Below are positions 33,086 to 42,202 of a DNA stretch of 64,000 nucleotides, in pieces; the first letter of the stretch is position 1, and the number at the start of each line of letters is the position of its first letter. The notes beneath the pieces are model-generated. The model saw nothing but the letters and a program-made list of their open reading frames with translations, searched no databases and had not been told where the DNA came from. This DNA is from JAKACA01 sp049510975 (GTDB taxonomy: Bacteria; Actinomycetota; Acidimicrobiia; Acidimicrobiales; Bog-793), in NCBI GenBank assembly GCA_049510975.1, contig JBEKYM010000002.1, positions 108,899-172,898 of the forward strand. The letters run 5' to 3'. The translations under genes and the position numbers were made by a program.

Positions 33086-34156
33086 ATGATCCGGAGCACG
33101 AGCCGCGACGAGCAAGCCACGACCTTTCGCGACCGCGGGCTGCTCCTGCGATACCGGGTCATGGCCTACACGACCGCCACCCTCCTCATCGTGCTCGTCT
33201 TCGTCGGTCTCCCCCTCCAGTTCGCGGCCGGGCGGCCCGCGGTCGTGAACGTCGTCGGCACGATGCACGGTTTCTTGTACCTCGTCTACCTCTTCGTCGC
33301 GTTTCAGCTGACGCGACGACTCGGCATCCCGAAGTGGCAGATGGTCCTCGTGCTGCTGGCAGGCACCGTGCCGTTCTGCGCCTTCGTCGCCGAGCGCAAG
33401 CTGACGAGACGATTCGAGTCGATCGGGCTGAAGGCGCCTCGCTCGGCGGCGACCAGGCAGAGCCGGTCCCTGACCGATGTCCGGCGGCGATGGCTGTCGC
33501 CACGGGCACTGCTGCTGCATCTCGAAGTCGTCATCGTCGCTCCGGCCTGTCTGGCAGCCGGTTGGTGGCAGGTGAGGACAGCGATGGCAGGCAACAGCCT
33601 CAGCTGGGTGTATTCCGTCGAGTGGCCGATCTTCGCCCTGATTGCCGTCGGTGCGTGGTGGTATCTCATCCACGAGGACCCGGACGCGTACCGCGCCCGC
33701 AAGCAAGGCTCGGCCGGAGACGGCGGTGCCGCCGACGCCGCCCTCGAGGCGGAGCGCGAGGTGACCGTCGAGGCCGCCAACGCCAGGGTCGCCAGGACCC
33801 TCGCCCTCGGCACGGGCGTCGAGTTGGTGCTCGGGATCGTGGCACTCGTCTTCGTGCCGGCGAGCCGGCCGAGCGGCTGGCTGCCGGTCAAGGGGGCGAG
33901 CATCTACCTCCCCCATGCCATTCTCGGCGTCCCGTTGGCCTTCGGCGCCGTCGCCTTGCTGGCGCGAGTGCGGGCCTCCGCCCGCCTCTCCCGTCTGAGC
34001 GGCTGGATCGGGCTCATCGGCGTGGCCGTCGCCGGCGCCGGCGGCCTGCTCACGGTCGCCCACTCGCTGCGCATCGCCGGCCTGGCGTTCATGCTGGTCG
34101 GCACCGTCGTCGCCGGCTTCGGCTACCTGATCCCGACCTTCGAGAAGCTGTCGTGA
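33086..34156 (+). CDS. DUF3817 membrane protein with C-terminal membrane extension
   Basis: A 356-residue protein. Residues about 20-110 match the three-helix DUF3817 region: 'RYRVMAYTTATLLIVLVFVGL', 'MHGFLYLVYLFVAFQLTRRL' and 'VPFCAFVAERKL'. The rest adds a cytoplasmic segment, two helices around 'LAAGWWQVRTAMAGNSLSWVYS' and 'EWPIFALIAVGAWWYLIHEDP', and about four more helices at the end. The middle block resembles a separate conserved actinobacterial family, so this looks like a fusion. Function is unknown. The start ATG 33086 has only a weak ribosome site. Confidence 0.75.
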   Translation: MIRSTSRDEQATTFRDRGLLLRYRVMAYTTATLLIVLVFVGLPLQFAAGRPAVVNVVGTMHGFLYLVYLFVAFQLTRRLGIPKWQMVLVLLAGTVPFCAFVAERKLTRRFESIGLKAPRSAATRQSRSLTDVRRRWLSPRALLLHLEVVIVAPACLAAGWWQVRTAMAGNSLSWVYSVEWPIFALIAVGAWWYLIHEDPDAYRARKQGSAGDGGAADAALEAEREVTVEAANARVARTLALGTGVELVLGIVALVFVPASRPSGWLPVKGASIYLPHAILGVPLAFGAVALLARVRASARLSRLSGWIGLIGVAVAGAGGLLTVAHSLRIAGLAFMLVGTVVAGFGYLIPTFEKLS

Positions 34157-34291
34157 GCCGAGGGCCGGACGCGGGGGCATTCCGCCAGGGTGCCGGCCCG
34201 TGCGCTGTGGGGCCTGCCACCTCGAGCCCCTAGGATGCGGAGCGAGGGCTGCGCCACGAGCCGATCATCAGCGACGAACAGAGGTGACGCC

Positions 34292-35641
34292 ATGGGCATG
34301 ACGGGCAAATCGGCACGAGGGTCATTGCAGGAGTCCGATGTCGAACTGTTGAAGAAGCAATTCCAGGCGGATCCGTCACTTCGGATCGCGCAGAACGCCG
34401 TCACCCGCGTGACGGTCGACGACATCGCCCTCGACCGGGCCATCGTGAACGAGGCAGACCACACGATGTCAGCCTCTCTCGACGACTGGAAGGTCACGAG
34501 CCAGGGCAAGAGCGGGCGCTGCTGGCTCTTCGCGGGGCTGAACCTGATCCGTGCCGGCACGATGGCAAAGCTGAACGTGAAGGAGTTCGAGTTCTCGCAG
34601 AACTACGTGATGTTCTGGGACAAGCTCGAGCGGGCCAACTACTTTCTCGAGGCCATCATCGAGACGGCTGACCGCGACATCGACGACCGCACGATTGCCT
34701 TCCTGCTCGACTCGGTCGCCGGTGACGGCGGCCAGTGGAACATGTTCGTCGCCCTCGTCGACAAGTACGGCCTCGTACCGAAGGCATTCATGCCCGAGAC
34801 GCAGAGCTCCTCGGAGACGGCGAAGATGAACTCGCTCCTGCGCCGCGTGCTGCGCAGGGGAGCGCTCACGGTGCGGGCGGCCGTAGGGAGCGACCTCGAA
34901 GCGGCACGCGAGCAGAAAGCCGACATCCTCCAGATCGTCTACCGGGTTCTGTCGATCCATCTCGGCACGCCGCCGGATCGGTTTCTCTGGCAATGGCGGG
35001 ACAAGGACAAGGCCTTCCATCGCGACGGGCTGCTCACGCCGAAGGAGTTCGCCGAGTCCTACGTCACGCTGCCGATCGACGAGTACGTGTGCCTCGTCCA
35101 CGACCCTCGCCCCAGCAGCCCGATGAATCGGACCTACACCGTCGAGTACCTCGGCAACGTGTCCGGCGCGCCCCCCGTCACTTACCTGAATGTCGAGATC
35201 GCCCTCATGAAGGAGCTGGCGGCGCAGGCGATCGAGTCCGGCGAGCCGGTGTGGTTCGGCTGCGACGTCGCCAAGATGATGAGCAACGACTACGCGCTGT
35301 GGGACGCCAAACTCTTCGACTACGACTCGGTCTACGCCACCCCGCTCGAGCTCTCGAAGGCAGACCGCTTGATCGCCCACGAGTCTCAGATGACCCACGC
35401 CATGCTGTTCACCGGCGTCGACCGCGTCGATGGAGTGCCGAGGCGTTGGCGGGTCGAGAACAGCTGGGGCGCCGAACGGGGGCGGGATGGGTTCTTCACG
35501 ATGAACGACAGCTGGTTCGACGAGTACCTCTTCGAGATCGCCGCCCGCCGCGACCTGCTGCCGGCCGAACTGCAGGCGGCGCTCGACGCCGAGCCGACGG
35601 TCCTGCCGGCCTGGGATCCGATGGGGGCGCTCGCTCGCTGA
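34292..35641 (+). CDS. pepC: C1 family aminopeptidase (PepC/bleomycin hydrolase)
   Basis: A 449-residue papain-fold peptidase. The triad is visible: Cys77 in 'QGKSGRCWLFAGLN' with oxyanion Gln71, His369 in 'MTHAMLFTGVD' and Asn390 in 'WRVENSWGAERG'. Length and motifs ('GDGGQWNMFVALVDKYGLVPK', 'WFGCDVAKMM') match the cytosolic hexameric bleomycin hydrolase/aminopeptidase C family. It releases N-terminal residues from peptides. ATG 34292 follows AGAGGTGA; the frame is open upstream to 34190 but without family similarity. A degenerate 14/15-bp duplication lies just after the stop (35650-35681). Confidence 0.92.
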   Translation: MGMTGKSARGSLQESDVELLKKQFQADPSLRIAQNAVTRVTVDDIALDRAIVNEADHTMSASLDDWKVTSQGKSGRCWLFAGLNLIRAGTMAKLNVKEFEFSQNYVMFWDKLERANYFLEAIIETADRDIDDRTIAFLLDSVAGDGGQWNMFVALVDKYGLVPKAFMPETQSSSETAKMNSLLRRVLRRGALTVRAAVGSDLEAAREQKADILQIVYRVLSIHLGTPPDRFLWQWRDKDKAFHRDGLLTPKEFAESYVTLPIDEYVCLVHDPRPSSPMNRTYTVEYLGNVSGAPPVTYLNVEIALMKELAAQAIESGEPVWFGCDVAKMMSNDYALWDAKLFDYDSVYATPLELSKADRLIAHESQMTHAMLFTGVDRVDGVPRRWRVENSWGAERGRDGFFTMNDSWFDEYLFEIAARRDLLPAELQAALDAEPTVLPAWDPMGALAR

Positions 35642-35681
35642 GGTCTCGCTGGCCTCGCTTTGCTGGCCTCTGCTTTGCTGG

Positions 35682-36557
35682 CTACTCGTGCAGCTTGTGC
35701 TTGACCCACTTGGCTGTCGCGAGGTCGAAGGACCCGTACAGCATCGCCACGTTGGAGCCGGACGGTGACGGCAGGCTGTTGTTGGCGTCGATGGCGCTGT
35801 CCCACAACCCGCCGGCGCCGCAACCGGTCGCTCCGGGCACGCTGAAGACGCCGTCGACGACTTCGGAGCCCACGGTCTGCACGACCGAACCGTTGTCGTA
35901 CACGTTCAGCGTGCCCACCGTGCCGGTGAGGGACCCTGATATGCCGGTCGTCAGCGTGAGCGTGACCGGGTCGGCGAGCGTCCCGACGTAGCAGTGCGAC
36001 CCGAGGAGCGGGTTCTCGAGGCGGAAGGTGAGCGGGACGATCGTTTCGGGGTTGATCCCCGACGATCCAGGCGTGGTGAGATTGAACGAGATCGGGCCTG
36101 CCTGCTGCGACACGACATAGACGTCTGACTGCGCTGGGGGGTTCACCCCTGACGGGTTGCCGAGCATGGCCATGACGGGCTTGGACAGCAACTGGCGCGG
36201 AGCCGTGTAGGACTGTCCGTCGAGGGCGTCCACGGTGTTGTCGACGGTGATTCCCGAGTTGCCGGCGAACCCGAACTGAGCCAGACCGGGACCGCGGAAG
36301 GTCGTGTCGAGGCCGCCGATGTCGATGGTTCCCACCGAAGTGATGCCGACGATGCAGATGCTCACCCGGTCGGCGTGCTTCGGTCCGATGTACCCGTTCA
36401 CCGGGCACTGGGCGAAGGTCGATGGCGTCGGGACCGATGTACCTTGCGACGCCGATGCGGGCGTGGTCACGCTCAACAGACAAGCGGCCGACATCCCGAC
36501 GACGCCGAGCGCTACGAGCTTCTTCCGGCGGGGCCTGGACGGTGAGATGAGGCGCAT
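35682..36557 (-). CDS. Secreted protein of unknown function
   Basis: A 291-residue exported protein. The N-terminus is basic ('MRLISPSRPRRKKL') followed by a hydrophobic core and an 'ASA' cleavage site near residue 37. The mature part is rich in Gly, Thr, Val and Asn, with few charges and no recognised catalytic motif; it looks beta-rich. Four cysteines (in 'QCPVNG', 'SICIVG', 'HCYVG' and 'TGCGAGG') could form two disulfides. AGGAA precedes ATG 36557. It stands alone and converges with pepC. Confidence 0.65.
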   Translation of the reverse strand: MRLISPSRPRRKKLVALGVVGMSAACLLSVTTPASASQGTSVPTPSTFAQCPVNGYIGPKHADRVSICIVGITSVGTIDIGGLDTTFRGPGLAQFGFAGNSGITVDNTVDALDGQSYTAPRQLLSKPVMAMLGNPSGVNPPAQSDVYVVSQQAGPISFNLTTPGSSGINPETIVPLTFRLENPLLGSHCYVGTLADPVTLTLTTGISGSLTGTVGTLNVYDNGSVVQTVGSEVVDGVFSVPGATGCGAGGLWDSAIDANNSLPSPSGSNVAMLYGSFDLATAKWVKHKLHE

Positions 36558-36801
36558 TTCCTGTCATACCCCCTCGATCAGCGAGCCCAGCAGGCACACC
36601 TCAACAAGGCCCCGCCCGCCCGCGAGCAGACCGGACACGGATCGAATTGCGCCCGCCCTCGACGACGCCGCACGAGTGAACGTGCTTCGGCTCAGGCTCC
36701 CCCGACGTCCCCCAGCTCGGAATTGACTCTGCAGGCGGATACAAACACGCCAGTTCGCAGGTGTCAAGCGCCTTCTCGCCGCGGGCGGGCGTGACGACGG
36801 C

Positions 36802-39231
36802 TCAGGTGTCTGCCGCCGGGTTTCGGGGCACCCTTTCGGAGCTCCCCCTCGTCCGTGCGGCCTCGAGCGAACGCCAGACGAGCTCGGGGGTGATCGGCAG
36901 CCGGTCGATCTCGACGCCGAAGTCGGCAAGGGCGTCGCAAACGGCGTTGGCGACGGCGGCCGCAGCGGGGATGGCCCCGACCTCGCCGGCGCCTCGCACC
37001 CCGAGCGGTGTCACGGGCGAAGCCACCGAAGTGTGAAGCAGGGTGATCGGCGGGAGGTCACAGATCGAGGGGGCGAAGTAGTCCATCATGGTGCCGTTGA
37101 GGAGCTGGCCGGTCTCCCGGTCGTACCGGAGCTCCTCGGCCAGGGCTTGCCCGAGTCCTTGGGCGAGCCCGCCGCGCACCTGCCCGTCGATCAGCTTCGG
37201 GTTGATCGGGGTGCCGCAGTCGTGCACCATGACGAAGTTGTCGATGCTGAATTCGCCGGACTCGGGGTCCACCGTGACGGCGGCGGCTGCCGTCCCGAAG
37301 GAGTAGGCGGCGTGCGCCGGCTCGAAATAGGCCGTCTCGTCGAGACCGGGCGCTTCGCCCGGAGGCAGGCCCTGGCCGAGGATCGCCCGGGTGAACACCG
37401 TGGAGAGGTCGGCACCGAGTGCTGGATCCCCGCTGTCGACGACGGCGTCGCCGACGATCTCGAGCCGAGACGAGTCCTCCACACCGAGGACGAAGGCACC
37501 GATGCGGAGCGCCTTGGCCTTGAACCGCTCGCTCGCTTCGGCGAGGGCACCGGCCGCTGCGATGACAGTGCGCGAGGCGAAGGCACCGGTGTTGAGCGGT
37601 GATCTCCCCGTATCGCCGGCGTGCACCGAGACCGAGCCGTAGTCGATGCCGATGAAATCCGCACACATCTGGGCGAAGACCGTTTCGCTCCCCTGGCCGA
37701 TGCTGGAGACCCCCGTGTACAGGTCGATGCCACCAGAGCGGTTCGCTCGGATCGTCACGCTCTCGTGAGCGCCGAACTGCGAGCCGCGATGGGCGAGGAA
37801 CTTCGAGCTGGCATAGCCGGTGCGCTCGACGTAGGACGAGAGCCCGATGCCTCGACGGCGCCCGTCCGGCGCCGGCCCGCGGGACGAGGCGAGATGCTCG
37901 CTGTAGCCGATCGCCTCCGCCGCCATGCGGAGGCAGCGCTCGTAGTCGCCGCTGTCGTACACGGCTCCCGTCGGGTTCACCCAGGGAAACTCATCCGGCT
38001 TCACCATGTTGAGCGCCCGTAGCTCGACCCGATCCATCTCCAGCGTGCGGGCCAGGCGGTCCATGAGGGACTCGTAGGCAAAGTTGACCTCCGGCTGTCC
38101 GTAGCCCCGATACGCCCCGATGGGCGTCTTGTTCGTCACCACGACTCGCCGCTCGACGAATCCGTCGGCGATCTTGTAGGGCCCGTTGAACACCACGGTG
38201 GACAGCTGCGAGGAGCCGAAGGGGGAATTGAGTCCGCCCAGGTCGTTCACATAGGAGTCCGACATCGTGAGAATGCGGCCGTCGCGCCGCGCCCCGATGC
38301 AGTAGTCGTGCACGGACTCGCGGCCATGGGTCGTCGCCCGAAAATGCTCGTTGCGGTCCTCCACGAACCTGACCGGCCGCCGTAGCGACATGGCGTGCAG
38401 GCAGGCGAGAACATCCTCGGGGTAGACGCCAAGCTTCAGCCCAAAACCGCCACCGACGTCCGCGGCGATCACCCGGATGCCGCCCTCGTCGAGGCGGAGC
38501 GTCTCGGCCAACTGCTTGCGCACCAGCTGCGGCACCTGCGACGACACGTGCACCGTGAGCTCGGGACCGCCGGCGCGCCATTCCACGAGGACGGCCCGTG
38601 TCTCCATCGGCAAGCCGGTGACACGGTTCACGAAGAAACGCCCCTCGACCACGACATCCGCCTCGGCCAACCGGGCTGCCGGGTCCCCGGCCCCTTCGCG
38701 GTTGGCGACGAGGAGGTTGGAGTCGAGGACGCCTGGGTGGATGACTGTGGCGGCGGGCTCGAGGGCCGAGATGACGTCGGAGACGGCCCCGAGCGGCTCG
38801 TAGTCGATCTCGATCAGCTCGATGGCATCCTCGGCGATGTGGCGGCTACGGGCGGCGACGCTCACGACCGGCTGGCCCTCATAGGTGGCGACGCCCTGAG
38901 CAAGGGCGTGATGAGGGATGGGCGGGGCGCCCGGCACGGGCCGCAGGATCCCGATCACTTCGCTGCGGCCGGCCACGTCGCCCGGCAAGAGGACGTCGTA
39001 CACGCCGTCGAGAGCGACTGCGGCGCTGGCATCCACCGAGACGATGCGGGCATGCGGGTAGGGGCAGCGGCCGACCGCCATCTCGACGACATGCGGCCGC
39101 TCGACGTCGTCGGTGAACTGGCCTTCCCCGCGAAGGAGGCGGTCGTCCTCTTTGCGAGGGACGCCGACGCCGATGAGGCGGTGCCCGGTCGACGGGGGTG
39201 TTGCAAGCGGCAGGACGCCCACGTCAGCCAT
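36802..39231 (-). CDS. Molybdenum hydroxylase large subunit (xanthine dehydrogenase family, Moco-binding)
   Basis: An 809-residue CoxL-type subunit. 'GVGVPRKEDDRLLRGEGQFTDD' marks the start, 'DVGGGFGLKLGVYPEDVL' and 'TPIGAYRGYGQPEVNFA' surround the cofactor, and 'DETAYFEPAHAAYSFG' and 'GVRGAGEVGAIPAAAAV' close with the catalytic Glu in 'GAGEVG'. It hydroxylates an aromatic N-heterocycle or aldehyde with water as oxygen donor. Its ATG at 39231 overlaps the [2Fe-2S] gene by eight bases; it is the last gene of the operon. The neighbourhood (NicX-like and NicD-like genes) suggests a hydroxypyridine substrate. Confidence 0.92.
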   Translation of the reverse strand: MADVGVLPLATPPSTGHRLIGVGVPRKEDDRLLRGEGQFTDDVERPHVVEMAVGRCPYPHARIVSVDASAAVALDGVYDVLLPGDVAGRSEVIGILRPVPGAPPIPHHALAQGVATYEGQPVVSVAARSRHIAEDAIELIEIDYEPLGAVSDVISALEPAATVIHPGVLDSNLLVANREGAGDPAARLAEADVVVEGRFFVNRVTGLPMETRAVLVEWRAGGPELTVHVSSQVPQLVRKQLAETLRLDEGGIRVIAADVGGGFGLKLGVYPEDVLACLHAMSLRRPVRFVEDRNEHFRATTHGRESVHDYCIGARRDGRILTMSDSYVNDLGGLNSPFGSSQLSTVVFNGPYKIADGFVERRVVVTNKTPIGAYRGYGQPEVNFAYESLMDRLARTLEMDRVELRALNMVKPDEFPWVNPTGAVYDSGDYERCLRMAAEAIGYSEHLASSRGPAPDGRRRGIGLSSYVERTGYASSKFLAHRGSQFGAHESVTIRANRSGGIDLYTGVSSIGQGSETVFAQMCADFIGIDYGSVSVHAGDTGRSPLNTGAFASRTVIAAAGALAEASERFKAKALRIGAFVLGVEDSSRLEIVGDAVVDSGDPALGADLSTVFTRAILGQGLPPGEAPGLDETAYFEPAHAAYSFGTAAAAVTVDPESGEFSIDNFVMVHDCGTPINPKLIDGQVRGGLAQGLGQALAEELRYDRETGQLLNGTMMDYFAPSICDLPPITLLHTSVASPVTPLGVRGAGEVGAIPAAAAVANAVCDALADFGVEIDRLPITPELVWRSLEAARTRGSSERVPRNPAADT

Positions 39232-39772
39232 CGGTGCCCTCCTCTCCCGCCGCCGCCAGGTGCCGCTCCACGGCGGTGACGATGAACTCGTAGCCGGTGC
39301 AACGGCAGAGCACGCCGGCAAGCTCCTGGCGGATCTCCTGGCGGGAGCGGGGCGGGTTCCGCGGCTGGCGGGCGAGCGCCGTCGTGGTCATGAGGAAGCC
39401 GGGCGTGCAGAAGCCGCACTGCAAAGCGTGTTCCTCCTTGAACCGCTCCTGCAACGGGCTGAGCGACCGGTCCTTCGCGAGTGACTCCACCGTCTCGACG
39501 ACTCGCTGGTCGAGCTGAGCGGCGAACATCAGACACGACTTCACGGCCTCGCCGTCGACGAGCACCGTGCACATGCCGCAGACGCCCTGCTCGCAACCGA
39601 CGTGGGTGCCGGTGAGCCCGAGGCGGTGGCGGAGGAAGTCGGCAACGTTCAGGCGTGTGGGGATCTGCTCGGTCACCGCCGAGCCGTTCACCGTCACGGT
39701 GATCGTGACGTTCGGTTCGCCAAAGCCGGCGGACTCGGTACCGATCGCCCGCGATCCTGCGGGCGGCGTCAT
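39224..39772 (-). CDS. Molybdenum hydroxylase [2Fe-2S] subunit
   Basis: A 182-residue CoxS-type protein. The plant-type cluster is bound by 'GCEQGVCGMCTVLVDG' plus the cysteine of 'VKSCLMFA'; the second cluster by 'QCGFCTPGFLMT' and 'GVLCRCTGYEFIV'. All eight cysteines are present, so both clusters should form and pass electrons from the molybdenum site to FAD. ATG 39772 overlaps the stop of the SRPBCC gene (ATGA); the longer upstream frame is shadow. About 20 N-terminal residues precede the fold, slightly longer than usual. Confidence 0.93.
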   Translation of the reverse strand: MTPPAGSRAIGTESAGFGEPNVTITVTVNGSAVTEQIPTRLNVADFLRHRLGLTGTHVGCEQGVCGMCTVLVDGEAVKSCLMFAAQLDQRVVETVESLAKDRSLSPLQERFKEEHALQCGFCTPGFLMTTTALARQPRNPPRSRQEIRQELAGVLCRCTGYEFIVTAVERHLAAAGEEGTDG

Positions 39773-40428
39773 GGCCCGGGTCGCTTGGAACGCACGAGGG
39801 CGACGACGGCCAGCACCGCCGAGACCGTGCTCATGATCGCGGCCACACGGCTCCAGACGTCGACATGCTCGGGCCTCCTCCTCGCCGGCCACGACTCATG
39901 TCCGGCAGGCTCGACGCCCCTCGCCCGCTCGGCTCCGGCAACTCCGGCGGCACGACGCGAGCTCGCCAGTGCCGGCAGCGGCACACCCGACAGCGCCAGC
40001 TCGAGGTTGGCGGCGAACTGGGCGGTCACCTTGCCCGCCTGCCGAGCGACGATCTTCTGGCCGACGCTTCCGAGGGCACCGGCGAGGACGACATCCCCTT
40101 CGACCCGAACCGAAGTCGAGCTCCCCGCACCCGCCAGATGGACCTCGTTCAACGTGCGCACGTTGCCGACCGCCCCGCGGACGCTCTTGCCGGTCGCCTG
40201 GAACCTGATGAGCTCCTTCGGGATCCGCTCGAGCACGGTGACTTTGGCGTCGAACGTGGCAGACAACGGGCCAATGCTCTGCGTCGCCCGCACCTGAACG
40301 TTGTCGGCGTCGAGAACCCGCACGTCCTCGACTCCCGGCACACAACGAGCCACCTGCTCGGGTTGCTCGAAGAACGCCCAGACGGCGTCGATGCCGTCGG
40401 GAACCTGGAACTCCTCGTGCAGCTGCAT
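39769..40428 (-). CDS. SRPBCC/CoxG family subunit of the molybdenum hydroxylase
   Basis: A 219-residue START-like protein: 'FQVPDGIDAVWAFFEQPEQVARCVPGVE' (in part) and 'VLERIPKELIRFQATGKSVRG' are typical of CoxG. The C-terminal residues about 190-212 form a hydrophobic anchor ('VAAIMSTVSAVLAVVALV'), as in carbon-monoxide dehydrogenase CoxG that tethers the enzyme to the membrane. As I recall, a separate SRPBCC subunit is a feature of the 3-hydroxypyridine dehydrogenase. ATG 40428 overlaps the FAD-subunit stop (TGATG); GTG 40431 is an alternative. Confidence 0.88.
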   Translation of the reverse strand: MQLHEEFQVPDGIDAVWAFFEQPEQVARCVPGVEDVRVLDADNVQVRATQSIGPLSATFDAKVTVLERIPKELIRFQATGKSVRGAVGNVRTLNEVHLAGAGSSTSVRVEGDVVLAGALGSVGQKIVARQAGKVTAQFAANLELALSGVPLPALASSRRAAGVAGAERARGVEPAGHESWPARRRPEHVDVWSRVAAIMSTVSAVLAVVALVRSKRPGP

Positions 40429-41309
40429 CACGGACTCCCTTCAGGCGACAGACCTGCGTCCAGGCGCAGGTCGCGGAGCACTCGGCGGACGTAGATGGGT
40501 ACGAGGTGGCGCCGGTACTCGGCCGATGCTCGAACGTCGCTCGGCGGGTCGATCACATAGGTGGCTGCGGCGGCTGCCTCCTCGATCTCGCCGTCGCCGA
40601 GCACTGAACCCGACAGCACCTCGCCGGAGCGGGGCGACAGCACCGTGGTGTCGTTCACACCGGCGAGACCGACGCGAACCTGGCCGACCCGACCACCGCC
40701 GACCCGTTCGGCGACCGCCGCAACTGCCACGACGGCGAAGTCGTTGTGGCGACGGCAGCACTCGGCAAACGCCGACAGGGCAGGGCGGCGCCGGAACACG
40801 ACGTGAGTCACCATCTCGAGCGGGTCGAGCACCGTCGCATAGGAGCCCTCGTACAGCTCCTCGACCGGGATCTCGCGCCGGCCGCCGGGACCCACGACGC
40901 GAACGGAGGCGCCCAGGGTCGTGCAGGCGAGCGGCATCTCGCCGGTCGGGTCGCCCTGCACGAGGCTGCCGCCGATGGTCCCCCGGTTGCGGACCTGGCG
41001 ATCGCCGATGTGACGGACCATGCGGGCGACGAGCGGCAAGCGATCGGCGATGATGGAGGAGTGCTCGAGCGTCGTATAACGGGTGAGGGCGCCGATCACC
41101 GTCGTGTCGTCCGCGAACTCGATGCCGTCGAGGTCGCTCAAGCCATTGACGTCGATGAGCGCATCCGGCCGGATCAGCCGCATGTTCATCATGGGGACGA
41201 GGCTCTGTCCGCCGGCCAGCAGGCGAGCGGTGCCCTCGTAGGCGGCCAGCAGCTCGACGGCCTCCTCGACCGACCGAGCTGCGTGGTAGCCGAACACTGC
41301 CGTCTTCAC
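40428..41309 (-). CDS. Molybdenum hydroxylase FAD-binding subunit
   Basis: A 293-residue CoxM-type subunit. FAD motifs are 'RLLAGGQSLVPMMNMRL' (AGGQSL) and 'QVRNRGTIGGSLVQGDPTG' (TIGGS), then 'GLAGVNDTTVL' and the CODH C-terminal domain. It re-oxidises the enzyme, passing electrons to a quinone, ferredoxin or NAD. The start is GTG 41309, matching the usual 'MKTAxFxYHxPxSVEEAV' N-terminus. A 15-bp tandem repeat array ends six bases upstream, and a reading frame through the array stops with a TGA overlapping this GTG. It is the first gene of the four-gene operon. Confidence 0.92.
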   Translation of the reverse strand: MKTAVFGYHAARSVEEAVELLAAYEGTARLLAGGQSLVPMMNMRLIRPDALIDVNGLSDLDGIEFADDTTVIGALTRYTTLEHSSIIADRLPLVARMVRHIGDRQVRNRGTIGGSLVQGDPTGEMPLACTTLGASVRVVGPGGRREIPVEELYEGSYATVLDPLEMVTHVVFRRRPALSAFAECCRRHNDFAVVAVAAVAERVGGGRVGQVRVGLAGVNDTTVLSPRSGEVLSGSVLGDGEIEEAAAAATYVIDPPSDVRASAEYRRHLVPIYVRRVLRDLRLDAGLSPEGSP

Positions 41310-41315
41310 GAACCC

Positions 41316-41390
41316 AGAACCCTCACGGCCAGAGCCCTCACGGCCAGAACCCTCACGGCCGGAGCCTGCACGGGTGGAGCCTGCACGGGT
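41316..41390. repeat. 15-bp tandem repeat just upstream of the FAD-subunit start
   Basis: Five 15-bp units: three of AGA(A/G)CCCTCACGGCC and two of GGAGCCTGCACGGGT, head to tail, with a partial sixth at 41391. The two halves have diverged from each other but are nearly perfect within. On the minus strand each of the first three units carries a GTGAGGG, so the array adjacent to the start codon can provide the ribosome-binding purines. Confidence 0.92.
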
Positions 41391-41463
41391 GGAGCGCTTC
41401 CGAGCGCCAGGACATCGGTGGACTCCTTCCGGCGATCCCGATGCGGGCGGGAGCAGGTGGCAG

Positions 41464-41483
41464 ATTGCATACAAGCATACAAT
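41464..41483. promoter_or_regulatory. Candidate GntR operator between divergent operons
   Basis: ATTGCATACAAGCATACAAT is an imperfect 20-bp palindrome (14 of 20 positions symmetric) containing the direct repeat GCATACAA. It lies 35 bases upstream of the GntR start and 154 bases upstream of the divergent FAD-subunit gene. FadR-subfamily GntR proteins commonly bind TGTATAC-like palindromes. TACAAT at 41478-41483 also reads as a plus-strand -10 element, so the site may overlap a promoter. Confidence 0.5.
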
Positions 41484-41518
41484 CGACTCGTGGACATGAC
41501 AATGTCGGGAAGCGCCCG

Positions 41519-42202
41519 ATGATGGACCTCTCGCCGGTTCGCGACTCGATCCGAGGCGAACGGACGGCAACCGTCGTTGCCCGCCGCCTCTCGAAGGCGA
41601 TCCTCGACGGCGACCTCGCCCCGGGCACGCGGCTCCGCGAGGAGACCCTCGCCGCCACATACGACGTGAGCCGCACGCCGATCCGGGAGGCGCTCATCGC
41701 ACTCAGCACGAGCGGTCTGGTGGCCCTCGAACGCAACAGAGGGGCCACCGTCCTGCAGCTCTCGACGGCTGACGTCGGGGAGATCTACCACTTGCGCTCC
41801 ATCCTCGAAGCCGAGGCGGCCTCTCTCGCCGCCACCCGAGGTACGCCTGATCTGCTGGCTCTCCTCGAGGCCAGCTGCGACAGCCTGGCGGAACTGCACG
41901 ACGCCCCGGCCGCTCAACAGCTGGCCGCCGATACCACCTTTCACTACGCCATCGCCGAGGCGTCCGGCTCGAGACGCCTGTCATCGTGCATCCATCAGAT
42001 ATCGGCGATCCCGGAGGCGTACCGGTCGACGTTCGCCTACAGCGGCGAGGACATGAGCGAGGCCGAACGCCAACACCGCGCCGTCGCATCCGCGATCGGC
42101 CAGCGACGTCGCGCTCAGGCCTCCCGGGCGATGCGCAGCCACGTCGAATGGGCCGGCAGCCTGGCCCTCTCCCGCCTCGCCGACCGGCTGGCGCCGGCAT
42201 GA
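41519..42202 (+). CDS. GntR family transcriptional regulator (FadR/FCD subfamily)
   Basis: A 227-residue regulator. The winged helix is 'VARRLSKAILDGDLAPGTRL', 'LAATYDVSRTPIREALIAL' and 'LVALERNRGATVLQLS'. The all-helical FCD effector domain includes 'IYHLRSILEAEAASLAA', 'FHYAIAEASGSRRL' and 'QHRAVASAIGQRRRAQA', with the Asp/His pattern used to bind a metal and a carboxylate ligand. It probably senses a pathway intermediate and controls the divergent molybdenum hydroxylase operon through the palindrome at 41464-41483. ATG 41519 and 41522 are both possible. Its stop overlaps the IclR gene (ATGA). Confidence 0.9.
   Translation: MMDLSPVRDSIRGERTATVVARRLSKAILDGDLAPGTRLREETLAATYDVSRTPIREALIALSTSGLVALERNRGATVLQLSTADVGEIYHLRSILEAEAASLAATRGTPDLLALLEASCDSLAELHDAPAAQQLAADTTFHYAIAEASGSRRLSSCIHQISAIPEAYRSTFAYSGEDMSEAERQHRAVASAIGQRRRAQASRAMRSHVEWAGSLALSRLADRLAPA

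Noticed and set aside
36802..41309. Operon as carbon-monoxide dehydrogenase (CoxMSL)
   Set aside because: I do not see the AYRCSFR-type loop of true form I CO dehydrogenase in the large subunit (it reads 'GAYRGYGQPE'), and the neighbours point to N-heterocycle catabolism.
41306..41944. 212-codon minus-strand frame ending at the FAD-subunit start
   Set aside because: Most of it is antisense to the GntR gene. Only a short 3' part through the repeats is considered as a possible leader frame in the findings.
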